Source: Pseudoselenomonas ruminantium (GTDB lineage: Bacteria; Bacillota; Negativicutes; Selenomonadales; Selenomonadaceae). Taken from it: a stretch of DNA of 15,544 nucleotides. Positions 1 to 6,428 of the stretch are shown here, piece by piece. The stretch's first letter is position 1, and each line of letters starts with the position of its first letter. The stretch is from the NCBI GenBank assembly GCA_002373045.1, contig DFHU01000007.1, positions 68,156-83,699 on the forward strand, in the 5' to 3' direction. The notes below the pieces were generated by a model. That model was not told the origin of the DNA. It saw only the letters and a list, made by a program, of their open reading frames with translations, and made no database searches. Made by a program: the position numbers and the translations under genes.

Positions 1-18
1 GCCGTATAGGCGGCTTAG
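1..18 (+). repeat. Direct repeat copy 1, at the window edge
   Basis: The first 18 bases match positions 844-861 in 17 of 18 places; the only difference is a C at 14 against a T at 857. The match may continue upstream of the window. Here it lies inside an open reading frame and reads as Arg-Ile-Gly-Gly-Leu. The mismatch is synonymous (GGC/GGT) in that frame. Together the two copies bracket the AT-rich accessory segment. Confidence 0.6.
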
Positions 19-425
19 AAATATTCCTAAATGATGACCAACATTTTTATGAGCAGGTAAAAAAGACTGTACAAGCACCTACTGAAAGTAGTATCATTGG
101 TTCAATAAATGGATTAGAAGAAGCCAAGAAGCGTGATAAGAAAATACAAATTACAGACATAGCTATACAAAAGGTTAGGGAAGTAAAAGTACCTGGGTTT
201 AGTGAGGTACAAAATGCGAATCTTCAATATGCGCATAAGCAGTTGTTGGAATATGCTCTAAAGCAAAATAACAGCAATGAAGTGATGGGGATGACATCTC
301 TAGCTTTTGATGGTGTGCTTTATTTGAAACCGTTACGCATAAAATATAACGATGATTTCGATGCTATTGTGAGAGATTTCTTACGAAATTGTAGAAAGGT
401 AGGGATTATCTATGTTAAGGACTGA
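3..425 (+). CDS. C-terminal part of an uncharacterised, probably phage-derived protein (5' end outside window)
   Basis: The frame is open from the first complete codon at 3 to a TGA at 423-425, giving 140 residues with no start needed inside the window, so this is the end of a longer gene. The visible part is hydrophilic and mixed alpha/beta, with no membrane segment. Notable stretches are RIGGLEIFLNDD at the start, AHKQLLEYALKQNNSNEV near residue 80, and a C-terminal FLRNCRKVGIIYVKD. From memory, and unverified, the NNSNEV segment and this C-terminus resemble tail domains of phage head-morphogenesis-type proteins that normally carry an HNHPS-like motif between them. No such motif is present here, so an internal deletion is possible. 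Base composition is AT-rich (20 of 60 G+C at 61-120), unlike the cobalamin genes downstream. It overlaps the next frame by 14 nt. Function unknown. Confidence 0.65.
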   Translation, partial: RIGGLEIFLNDDQHFYEQVKKTVQAPTESSIIGSINGLEEAKKRDKKIQITDIAIQKVREVKVPGFSEVQNANLQYAHKQLLEYALKQNNSNEVMGMTSLAFDGVLYLKPLRIKYNDDFDAIVRDFLRNCRKVGIIYVKD

Positions 426-594
426 GTACAAATTCACAAATGAATATGGATTGCCTATACTAGATGATTCTCGGATGGATTCAAAAAAGGCTGATGCTTA
501 CATGGAATTCTTAGAGGATAGTATAAAAAAAGATGCTATCAAAAAGAATAATACAGAGGTTGAAGCGCAGCAGGAAATCCTCATGATGGCATGA
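412..594 (+). CDS. Small uncharacterised protein, 60 residues
   Basis: This ATG-started frame overlaps the end of the preceding gene by 14 nt, an arrangement typical of translational coupling. A GTAGGG stretch about 8 nt upstream can serve as ribosome binding site. The product is soluble and highly charged, with an acidic middle and a Lys/Glu-rich helical C-terminal half. I see no signal peptide, no membrane segment and no recognised motif. It shares the AT-rich base use of its upstream neighbour and is followed after 6 nt by an intrinsic terminator, so the two genes form the end of one transcription unit. Phage or mobile-element origin is inferred from context only. Confidence 0.55.
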   Translation: MLRTEYKFTNEYGLPILDDSRMDSKKADAYMEFLEDSIKKDAIKKNNTEVEAQQEILMMA

Positions 595-600
595 ATAATT

Positions 601-630
601 AAGCACCTATGCAAACGCAGGGTGCTTTTC
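601..630 (+). terminator. Intrinsic terminator of the AT-rich accessory unit
   Basis: A stem of AAGCACC (601-607) pairs with GGTGCTT (621-627), with an inner TGC/GCA pairing possible in the loop, followed by a short T-rich tail. It lies 6 nt after the stop codon at 594. Confidence 0.6.
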
Positions 631-647
631 TTGTAAGGAGCAATAGC

Positions 648-799
648 ATGAAACGCGATAACGATTTACTGCGATAACCCCGCTGTTATCTCATTACACA
701 TCGAACTTATCCGTGATACGCCGATGGTTGGCGAGTTTACAAGGCAAGCCAATTACAATCGGTCACAAGGCTTTTGTCATGGCAGGTAAGGCGGCGTAG
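648..799 (+). pseudogene. Probable decayed DUF2513-type phage gene
   Basis: A perfect TAAGGAG ribosome binding site sits 7 nt before an ATG at 648, but the frame stops after nine codons, MKRDNDLLR. That peptide matches the way DUF2513 proteins characteristically begin (MKRDxDLxR). In the next frame, from about 679, the translation NPAVISLHIELIRDTPMVGEF resembles the DUF2513 segment around a YHIELL-like helix. In the third frame, from about 746, PITIGHKAFVMAGKAA resembles the following TxxGHxFL segment, ending at TAG 797-799. I read this as one gene broken by an internal deletion and two frame changes. The family assignment rests on motif memory, not on a search. Confidence 0.45.
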
Positions 800-843
800 G
801 TTGCGCCTGTTGGCTCGGTGTTGTCGACAGGCCGGCGGGGGGC

Positions 844-861
844 GCCGTATAGGCGGTTTAG
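844..861 (+). repeat. Direct repeat copy 2
   Basis: This copy matches positions 1-18 in 17 of 18 bases. It ends only about 10 bases before the -35 region of the cobalamin operon promoter. Read in the same relative frame it also encodes Arg-Ile-Gly-Gly-Leu, but that frame closes at a TAG soon after. Confidence 0.6.
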
Positions 862-871
862 GTATCATCTG

Positions 872-901
872 TTGGACAGAAAAAGACACGTTTGCTATAA
901 T
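872..901 (+). promoter_or_regulatory. Promoter of the cobalamin operon
   Basis: A TTGGACA-type -35 element (872-878) is followed at 17-18 bp by a consensus TATAAT (896-901). Transcription would start near 908, leaving a leader of about 46 nt before the ATG at 954. That is too short for a cobalamin riboswitch, and I see no B12-box-like sequence upstream. Confidence 0.7.
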
Positions 902-953
902 TTTATGGTAGGTTTTTATTTAGCAACGTTCATGATGATTTTGGAGATAACAG

Positions 954-1799
954 ATGGAGATTGTAGTGCGCGTTCCCGGCTCATGTGGGGAATTGGTGCA
1001 GGGATTTGCGGGCGGAGAGCCGTTTTTAGGGACTTGTCCTATAGACCGCTATACAACGGTACAGGTAAGTGACCGCTTTTTCGAACTCGATGGTTTGGGC
1101 GAGAAGTCGCAGCAGGCACTAAGATTGGCGTTAGCTCGTCTGGGCAGGTCATCTTTTCCTTACGGAATGCGATTGACTTCAGAGTTGCCACGCGGGAAGG
1201 GCATGGCTTCTTCCAGTGCGGATATCGCGGCTGTTGTAGTGGCGGTGATGGAGGCTTTTGGGGAAAGCTGGACGCCGGAATTAATCATGGATATTGCCGT
1301 GCAGATAGAGCCGACAGATAGTGTGTTCTGTCCGGGAATTGTGCTGATGAATCAGGTTAATGGCAAAATTTATGCGCATTTTTCGCAGGTGCCGGCGCTG
1401 CACGGGGCCGTTTTTGATGTGGGTGGCATGGTGGATACCTGTGCTTTTCATCAACAGGAAAATGTGGCTGAAGATATGAGCGGAATGTGCAACGCTTTTC
1501 GTCAGGCAATGGAATCAGGACAGGCTGAACGTGTTGCGCAGATTGCTACGGAAAGTGCATTGGCCAATCAGAGGCTATTATATAAGGAAGAATTGGCACA
1601 GATTTGGCAGTTAGGTCAGTCAGCTGGAGCATGGGGTGTAAATGTCGCGCATAGCGGTACGGTTTTAGGCTTGTGGTGGAGCGCAGACAGGGACGCGGTA
1701 GAGATTCATGCCTGTGCAGAACGGATAGCGCGAACTGCTGGTGTGGATTATCTGGGGCTTGTTTCTTTATGTTCTGGTGGCGTGGAGGTTAGACGATGA
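954..1799 (+). CDS. pduX: PduX-type L-threonine kinase (GHMP family)
   Basis: This 281-residue cytosolic protein is a GHMP-superfamily kinase. It opens with VRVPGSCGELVQG, the N-terminal signature of the PduX branch, and has the GHMP ATP-binding motif PRGKGMASSSAD at residues 79-90. Near residue 107 is the EPTDSVFCPGI stretch typical of this branch. Known PduX phosphorylates L-threonine to L-threonine-O-3-phosphate for the aminopropanol arm of cobalamin. The CobD-like decarboxylase that uses this product is encoded two genes downstream, which supports the assignment. Length is close to the roughly 300 residues of the Salmonella enzyme. TTGGAG about 8 nt before the ATG fixes the start. It is the first gene of the operon, and its TGA overlaps the next ATG (ATGA). 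Another GHMP small-molecule kinase is possible but less likely in this context. Confidence 0.88.
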   Translation: MEIVVRVPGSCGELVQGFAGGEPFLGTCPIDRYTTVQVSDRFFELDGLGEKSQQALRLALARLGRSSFPYGMRLTSELPRGKGMASSSADIAAVVVAVMEAFGESWTPELIMDIAVQIEPTDSVFCPGIVLMNQVNGKIYAHFSQVPALHGAVFDVGGMVDTCAFHQQENVAEDMSGMCNAFRQAMESGQAERVAQIATESALANQRLLYKEELAQIWQLGQSAGAWGVNVAHSGTVLGLWWSADRDAVEIHACAERIARTAGVDYLGLVSLCSGGVEVRR

Positions 1800-3178
1800 A
1801 GAATATACCACGTGTGGTGATTGCCGCAACCCAGTCAGGGGCGGGGAAAACCACGATTGTAACAGGGCTTTTGGCCGCACTTCGGCAGCAGGGGCTGAAG
1901 GTGCAGTCCTTTAAGGCAGGGCCTGACTATATTGACCCTGGCTACCATAAACTCGCCAGCGGTCAGCCCGCACATAATTTGGATAGTTGGCTGACTCCGA
2001 CGGAAATTCTGCCGGAGATTTTAGCGACAGAGACAGAAAATGCCGATATTGCCGTGGTGGAAGGAGTTATGGGCCTTTATGACGGCGGGCGGCAGGGCAT
2101 AAGTTCTACGGCGGAGATTGCCAAAATAATCGGCGCGCCGGTATTGCTCGTGATTGATGCCAAATCCATGGGCGCATCGGCGGCGGCAATTGCCAAGGGC
2201 TTTCGGGATTATGACCCTGCGGTTCAGGTGGCAGGTGTTATCTTGAACCGCTTGGGTTCGGATACCCATGAACAAATGATTCGTGAGGCGATGGCGGGGA
2301 TTGGCATGGAGGTTTTCGGTGCCCTGCGCCGTGATGAATCGCTCAAGATGCCAGAGCGTCATTTGGGTCTGTTGCCGGTGGAAGAAAATGAGGAACTTGA
2401 ACTTATTGAGCGCATGGGGCAGGCGGCTGCCAAGCAAATCGATTTGGATAAGGTGCTGGCTTTGGCGCGCAGCGCCAAGCCCCTGCTGGTGAAATCGGCA
2501 GCAGAAGTCAGTAAGCGTTATCCCTGCCGTATCGGTGTGGCGCGCGATGAAGCGTTTTCCTTCTATTATCCGGCCAGTATCAAGGTGCTGGAACGGTTGG
2601 GGGCAGAGATCGTGCCCTTCAGCCCGTTGCATGATGAAGAACCTCCAAAAGTAGACGGCCTGTTTATCGGCGGGGGCTTTCCGGAAATGTTTGCGGAAAA
2701 ATTAGCCGGAAATGTATCTATGCGTAAGGCCATCAAGACATTGGCGCAGAAGGGCATGCCTATGTTGGCAGAATGTGGCGGCTATATGTATCTGATGGAA
2801 GTGCTGCAGGATTTTGCCGGTAAAGTGCATGAAATGACCGGCGTATTTTCCGGACGGGCGGTTATGACGGAGAAGTTGCAGATGGTGGGCTATGTGGAAG
2901 CCGAACTGCAGCAGGATAGTTTATTAGGCAGCAGGGGAACAAAATTAAAGGGCCATGAATTCCACTTCTCCAAAGAGGGAGAAATGATAAGTGCGGATAA
3001 GGCACCGTTTGTTTTCCGGAAATTGCGGAATAACAGCGAGTATCCTGCAGGCCAGCAGGTGCAAAATGTATTAGGTAGTTACCTGCATCTGCATTTTGCG
3101 GGCTGTCCGCAGGCGGCAGAGAATTTTGTCCGTAAGTGTGCGGCTTATGGTGAGGAGCGGGATAATGGAAAAGTTTGA
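1796..3178 (+). CDS. cbiA: Cobyrinate a,c-diamide synthase (CbiA/CobB)
   Basis: At 460 residues this is the normal length for the ATP-dependent amidase that uses glutamine to convert cobyrinate to its a,c-diamide. The N-terminal synthetase domain has the P-loop-like TQSGAGKTT at residues 12-20, followed by FKAGPDYIDPGYH and VVEGVMGLYDG. The C-terminal class-I glutamine amidotransferase domain has GGGFPEMFAE, the catalytic Cys in AECGGYMYL (Cys327), a GHEFHFS stretch (His387, His390) and the terminal SYLHLHF with the expected catalytic His (His431 or His433). Its ATG overlaps the previous stop by 4 nt and its own end overlaps cobD by 14 nt. It belongs to the cobalamin pathway by context. A hydrogenobyrinate-specific CobB or a coenzyme F430-type amidase is much less likely in an anaerobic bacterium with these neighbours. 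Confidence 0.93.
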   Translation: MKNIPRVVIAATQSGAGKTTIVTGLLAALRQQGLKVQSFKAGPDYIDPGYHKLASGQPAHNLDSWLTPTEILPEILATETENADIAVVEGVMGLYDGGRQGISSTAEIAKIIGAPVLLVIDAKSMGASAAAIAKGFRDYDPAVQVAGVILNRLGSDTHEQMIREAMAGIGMEVFGALRRDESLKMPERHLGLLPVEENEELELIERMGQAAAKQIDLDKVLALARSAKPLLVKSAAEVSKRYPCRIGVARDEAFSFYYPASIKVLERLGAEIVPFSPLHDEEPPKVDGLFIGGGFPEMFAEKLAGNVSMRKAIKTLAQKGMPMLAECGGYMYLMEVLQDFAGKVHEMTGVFSGRAVMTEKLQMVGYVEAELQQDSLLGSRGTKLKGHEFHFSKEGEMISADKAPFVFRKLRNNSEYPAGQQVQNVLGSYLHLHFAGCPQAAENFVRKCAAYGEERDNGKV

Positions 3179-4235
3179 GCATGGGGGCAATATCTACAGC
3201 AAAGCCCCGCATGGGGGCAAGTGGCTGGACTTTTCGGCAAATATCAATCCTTTGGGCTTGGCACCGGAAGTTGCGCAGGTTATTCAGGAGAATATCGCCG
3301 GGATTGTCCACTACCCGGACCCGCAGACAAAGGCCTTAAAAAAGGCATTGCGTGAGCATTATCATTTGCCGGAGGAACAGCTGTTACTGGGCAATGGTGC
3401 GGCTGAGCTCTTTTATCTGCTCGTGCATATGGTACGGCCAAAGCGGGTGGGCATTCCTGTGCCTTCCTTTGGCGAGTATCAGCGGGCGGCGGAAGCCGTG
3501 GGGGCTGAAATCGTCTTTTCGCCTTTGCAGGCGGTAGCGGAGTTTGCACCGGATATTGACCGCTTCAAGCAGGAAATCGAAAATGTGGATTGTATTTTTA
3601 TCGGCAATCCCAATAATCCCACGGGAAAACTGCTGACGCGGGCACAGCTTATCGAATACCTGCCTTTTTTGGAAACGCGGGGGATATGGACGGTGGTGGA
3701 CGAGTCCTTTTTGGATTTTCTGCTGGATGAAGAAGTTTACACCGTCAGGGATTTGACCAGTCAATATAAGCATTTGCTTGTGGTGCGGTCTTTGACAAAA
3801 TTCTACGCTATGCCAGGGCTGCGGCTGGGCTTTGCCAGTGCGCATCCTGACCTTGTACAGCGCTTGGAACGGGGTAAAGATGTCTGGAATGTCAATTCGC
3901 TGGCACAGGCTGCAGGTGTTGCGGCTTTGGGCTTAAAGGTGTATCATAAGAAAAGTCGTGAATTCGTTCAGGTAGAGAAGGATTGGCTCTATGAGCGGCT
4001 TTGTGCCGTAACGGGGCTGCGTCCGATTCGGCCCAGCGTGAATTTTATTTTGGTCAATGTGGAAGAAACCGGTCTGAGTAGCGGTGAACTTACCGCGCGG
4101 ATGCGCGGGCAGGGCGTGTTGGTGCGTGACTGTGCCAATTACACCGGGCTGGAAGGGCGGCAATATATCCGTGTGGCTGTGCGCAGCCGCGCAGAGAATG
4201 AACAGATGCTTAAGGCATTGGAGGCAGTGGTTTGA
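3165..4235 (+). CDS. cobD: L-threonine-O-3-phosphate decarboxylase (CobD)
   Basis: This fold-type I PLP enzyme decarboxylates threonine phosphate to (R)-1-amino-2-propanol phosphate, which CbiB then attaches to the corrin. I place the start at ATG 3165 rather than at the longer open frame beginning at 3096. GAGGAG lies 8 nt upstream, and the protein then begins EKFEHGGNIY, as CobD and histidinol-phosphate aminotransferase relatives do. This gives 356 residues. Visible landmarks are DFSANINPLG, the LLGNGAAEL cofactor loop, FIGNPNNPTG, DESFLDF and the PLP lysine in SLTKFYAMPG (Lys212). It overlaps cbiA by 14 nt and the next gene by 4 nt. Histidinol-phosphate aminotransferase is the close paralogue, but the operon with PduX and CbiA favours CobD. 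Confidence 0.9.
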   Translation: MEKFEHGGNIYSKAPHGGKWLDFSANINPLGLAPEVAQVIQENIAGIVHYPDPQTKALKKALREHYHLPEEQLLLGNGAAELFYLLVHMVRPKRVGIPVPSFGEYQRAAEAVGAEIVFSPLQAVAEFAPDIDRFKQEIENVDCIFIGNPNNPTGKLLTRAQLIEYLPFLETRGIWTVVDESFLDFLLDEEVYTVRDLTSQYKHLLVVRSLTKFYAMPGLRLGFASAHPDLVQRLERGKDVWNVNSLAQAAGVAALGLKVYHKKSREFVQVEKDWLYERLCAVTGLRPIRPSVNFILVNVEETGLSSGELTARMRGQGVLVRDCANYTGLEGRQYIRVAVRSRAENEQMLKALEAVV

Positions 4236-4864
4236 CAAAGGTTATTTTTATCCGTCACGGTCAGACGGAATGGAATGTGACGGGACGTTATCAGGGGCAA
4301 TCGGATGTACAGCTCTCGGAGGAAGGGCGTCAGCAGGCGGTTAAACTGGCGGAAAATTTCCCCGTGGAAAGGGTCGATGCCATCTATGCCAGCGATTTGC
4401 AGCGCGCCATGGTGACGGCAGAGACGATTGCCAAGCCGTTTGGCTTGTCGGTGCAGGCTGAGCCTGCTTTCCGGGAACTCAGTTTTGGTGACTGGGAAGG
4501 GCTGACGTATCAGCAGATTGTGGATAAATGGGAAGAGGCGATGGCCAATTTCCTGCAACATCCGGATATTTTGGAAATTCCTGGCGGCGAGAGTTTTCCG
4601 GCAGTGCAGAAGCGGGCTGTGACGCGGCTCAATGAACTCGTAAAAGAGCACGATGGGCAAACCATTGTGGTGGTGGCGCATGGTGCGGTGCTGCGGACGA
4701 TTTTGGCAGCGGCTTTGCATATGCCTTTGCAGTATCTCTGGAGTATCCGTCAGTTTAACACGGCGGTGAATATCGTGCGCTATGACGCGGATGCCAATCC
4801 GACAGTGGAATTATTAAATAGTACGGCGCATTTAGGCAGCTTTGTACAGCGGGGGATTATATAA
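4232..4864 (+). CDS. cobC: CobC-like alpha-ribazole phosphatase, histidine phosphatase family (TTG start)
   Basis: This is a 210-residue member of the histidine phosphatase (phosphoglycerate mutase-like) superfamily. The phosphohistidine motif is FIRHGQTEWN (His9), the acid-residue region is FRELSFGDWEGL, and the second catalytic histidine is in VVAHGAVLRT (His150). In cobalamin synthesis CobC removes the 5'-phosphate from alpha-ribazole phosphate or from cobalamin phosphate. The operon supports that role, but the sequence alone cannot exclude a general phosphatase. The start must be TTG at 4232. It overlaps the cobD stop as TTGA, GGAGG lies 7 nt upstream, and the RHG motif falls at the usual distance from the N-terminus only with this start. 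The stop overlaps the next ATG by one base (TAATG). Confidence 0.82.
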   Translation: MTKVIFIRHGQTEWNVTGRYQGQSDVQLSEEGRQQAVKLAENFPVERVDAIYASDLQRAMVTAETIAKPFGLSVQAEPAFRELSFGDWEGLTYQQIVDKWEEAMANFLQHPDILEIPGGESFPAVQKRAVTRLNELVKEHDGQTIVVVAHGAVLRTILAAALHMPLQYLWSIRQFNTAVNIVRYDADANPTVELLNSTAHLGSFVQRGII

Positions 4865-5796
4865 TGAATGTATTGGTAACAGGTGGAGCAGGTTTTATCG
4901 GTTCACATTTGGTGCGTCAGCTTTTGGATGCTGAGCATCAGGTAACGGTACTCGATAACGTGAGCACGGGTACCTGGCAGCATCTGCCGCAGGGCAAGGA
5001 CACTTGCACCTGCTGGGAAATGGATATCCGCGATAAAGCGGCACGCGAAAAGATTGAACAGGGGAAGTTTGATGTTATTGTGCAGCTGGCTGGACAGACT
5101 ATGGTAGATGTGTCGATTAAAGATCCGGAATTTGACGCATCAGAAAATATCATGGGAACCATAAATGTACTGGAGGCGGCCCGGAATAGCGGTGTAAAGC
5201 GAATAATCTTTGCTTCCACGGCGGCAGCTTATGGTGATGTTACCGAGGACAGACTGCCTATCCGCGAGGAAGAAACATTGGCACCGATGTCCTTCTACGG
5301 ACTGACTAAGGTAGCGGTGGAAAAATACTTAAAGCTCTACCATGATTTGTATGGCATGGATTATGTGGCACTGCGCTTTGCCAACGTTTACGGCGAGCGT
5401 CAGGGCGATACCGGCGAAGGCGGGGTAATCAGCATCTTTGCCAAGCGCATTGCCAAAGACCAGGGCATTACGGTATTTGGCGATGGCAAGCAGACCCGTG
5501 ACTTCATCTATGCCGGCGATATCGCTGCTGGCATCATTGCAGCGATGACCACGGATAAGGCTAACGCTGTCTACAACCTCAGCAATCAGACGGAAACCAG
5601 CCTGCTTGAGCTTATCGAACTCATGGCCAAGGCATCGGGCAAAACGGTGGAGCCGGCTTTTGCTGCACCCAGAGAAGGGGATATCAACCGCTCCATGCTC
5701 TGCAACGAAGCTGCCGTGCAGAACCTCAACTGGCAGCCCCAAATGGATTTGGCCGAAGGATTGGCGCGGACGATTAACTATTTCAAGGAATGCTGA
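4864..5796 (+). CDS. NAD-dependent epimerase/dehydratase, GalE-like extended SDR
   Basis: This 310-residue protein is an extended short-chain dehydrogenase of the nucleotide-sugar epimerase type. It has the N-terminal NAD motif GGAGFIGSH (from residue 7), Asp in VLDNVSTG that should bind the adenosine ribose, FASTAAAYGD with the catalytic Ser/Thr position (Thr119), and the YxxxK pair in SFYGLTKVAVEKY (Tyr145, Lys149). ALRFANVYG and GDGKQTRDFIYAGDIA are also typical. The likely reaction is C4 epimerisation of a UDP-sugar, though dehydratase relatives share these motifs, so the substrate is left open. GGGGGA about 7 nt upstream and the one-base overlap with the phosphatase gene make it the last gene of the cobalamin operon. 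No role in B12 synthesis is known to me for this family. Confidence 0.85.
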   Translation: MNVLVTGGAGFIGSHLVRQLLDAEHQVTVLDNVSTGTWQHLPQGKDTCTCWEMDIRDKAAREKIEQGKFDVIVQLAGQTMVDVSIKDPEFDASENIMGTINVLEAARNSGVKRIIFASTAAAYGDVTEDRLPIREEETLAPMSFYGLTKVAVEKYLKLYHDLYGMDYVALRFANVYGERQGDTGEGGVISIFAKRIAKDQGITVFGDGKQTRDFIYAGDIAAGIIAAMTTDKANAVYNLSNQTETSLLELIELMAKASGKTVEPAFAAPREGDINRSMLCNEAAVQNLNWQPQMDLAEGLARTINYFKEC

Positions 5797-5834
5797 TTTT
5801 GGTTGATTTTTTTGCAAAAAAAATAAAAAAGTCC

Positions 5835-5863
5835 TTGACTTGAAGTCCGATTTTGCGTAGAAT
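5835..5863 (+). promoter_or_regulatory. Promoter of rplM-rpsI with upstream A-tract
   Basis: TTGACT (5835-5840), a 17-bp spacer and TAGAAT (5858-5863) make a strong sigma-70-type promoter with a start near 5870. Directly upstream, 5816-5834 is almost all A, like an UP element. No GC-rich terminator separates it from the epimerase stop at 5796. Confidence 0.8.
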
Positions 5864-5869
5864 ATTTTT

Positions 5870-5967
5870 ATGTGATGTTACGGGCATGGCATCCATTAGC
5901 CCCGGAAGCCAGCCACGAGAGCGTTGCATATCGAATAATTATTTGAACTTATTAGGGGGGAAAACGC
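5870..5967 (+). promoter_or_regulatory. Structured 5' leader of rplM, possible ribosomal-protein autoregulation site
   Basis: The leader is about 98 nt. CGGGC (5881-5885) can pair with GCCCCG (5899-5904, one bulge), enclosing an ATGG/CCAT stem (5886-5889 with 5893-5896) and a three-base loop. The CCCC of this hairpin could alternatively pair with the GGGGGG ribosome binding site at 5955-5960, which would couple leader folding to translation. L13 leaders are known in other bacteria. Whether this belongs to a described class cannot be judged here. Confidence 0.4.
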
Positions 5968-6408
5968 ATGAAGACAACGTTTATGGCAAATGCATCCAAC
6001 GTTGAGCGTAAATGGTATGTTGTAGACGCTGAAGGGCAGACTGTCGGCCGTCTCGCAGCTGAAGTTGCTAAAGTTCTTCGCGGTAAAAATAAACCGACCT
6101 TTACTCCGCACGTTGATACGGGTGATTATGTCATCGTCATCAATGCAGAGAAGGTTAAATTTACGGGTAAGAAACTTACGGATAAGACTTACTTCCGTCA
6201 TTCCGGTTATCAGGGTGGCACGACGTTCACGTCCGCTGGCCTGATGCTCGAAAAGTTCCCGGAACGCGTTATTGAGCACGCTGTAAAAGGCATGCTGCCG
6301 CATAACCGTCTCGGTGCTAAGATGTACCGCAAGCTCAGCGTTTACGCTGGCAGCGAGCATCCGCATGCAGCTCAGAAGCCGGAAAAGCTTGAGCTGAACA
6401 TTCGCTAA
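5968..6408 (+). CDS. rplM: 50S ribosomal protein L13
   Basis: At 146 residues this is the standard length for bacterial L13 (uL13), an early-assembling 23S rRNA-binding protein. Recognisable stretches are RKWYVVDAEGQTVGRLA, LRGKNKPTFTPHVDTGDYV, YFRHSGYQGG, and AVKGMLPHNRLGAKMYRKLSVYAG near the C-terminus. The start follows AGGGGGG by 8 nt. There is a nearby downstream Met (MANAS), but spacing to the ribosome binding site favours ATG 5968. It forms the usual L13-S9 pair with the next gene, 20 nt away. Codon choice is clearly biased, as expected for high expression. Confidence 0.98.
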   Translation: MKTTFMANASNVERKWYVVDAEGQTVGRLAAEVAKVLRGKNKPTFTPHVDTGDYVIVINAEKVKFTGKKLTDKTYFRHSGYQGGTTFTSAGLMLEKFPERVIEHAVKGMLPHNRLGAKMYRKLSVYAGSEHPHAAQKPEKLELNIR

Positions 6409-6428
6409 TCTGGAGGAGGAACATATAA

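Noticed and set aside
818..1072. Plus-strand frame of 84 codons overlapping the start of pduX
   Set aside because: It has no ribosome binding site, crosses the promoter, and conflicts with the well-supported start of pduX at 954.
2021..2632. Long minus-strand frame within cbiA, and similar ones within cobD and rplM
   Set aside because: These are antisense to confidently identified genes, have no ribosome binding sites and give composition-driven translations rich in His, Arg and Gln.
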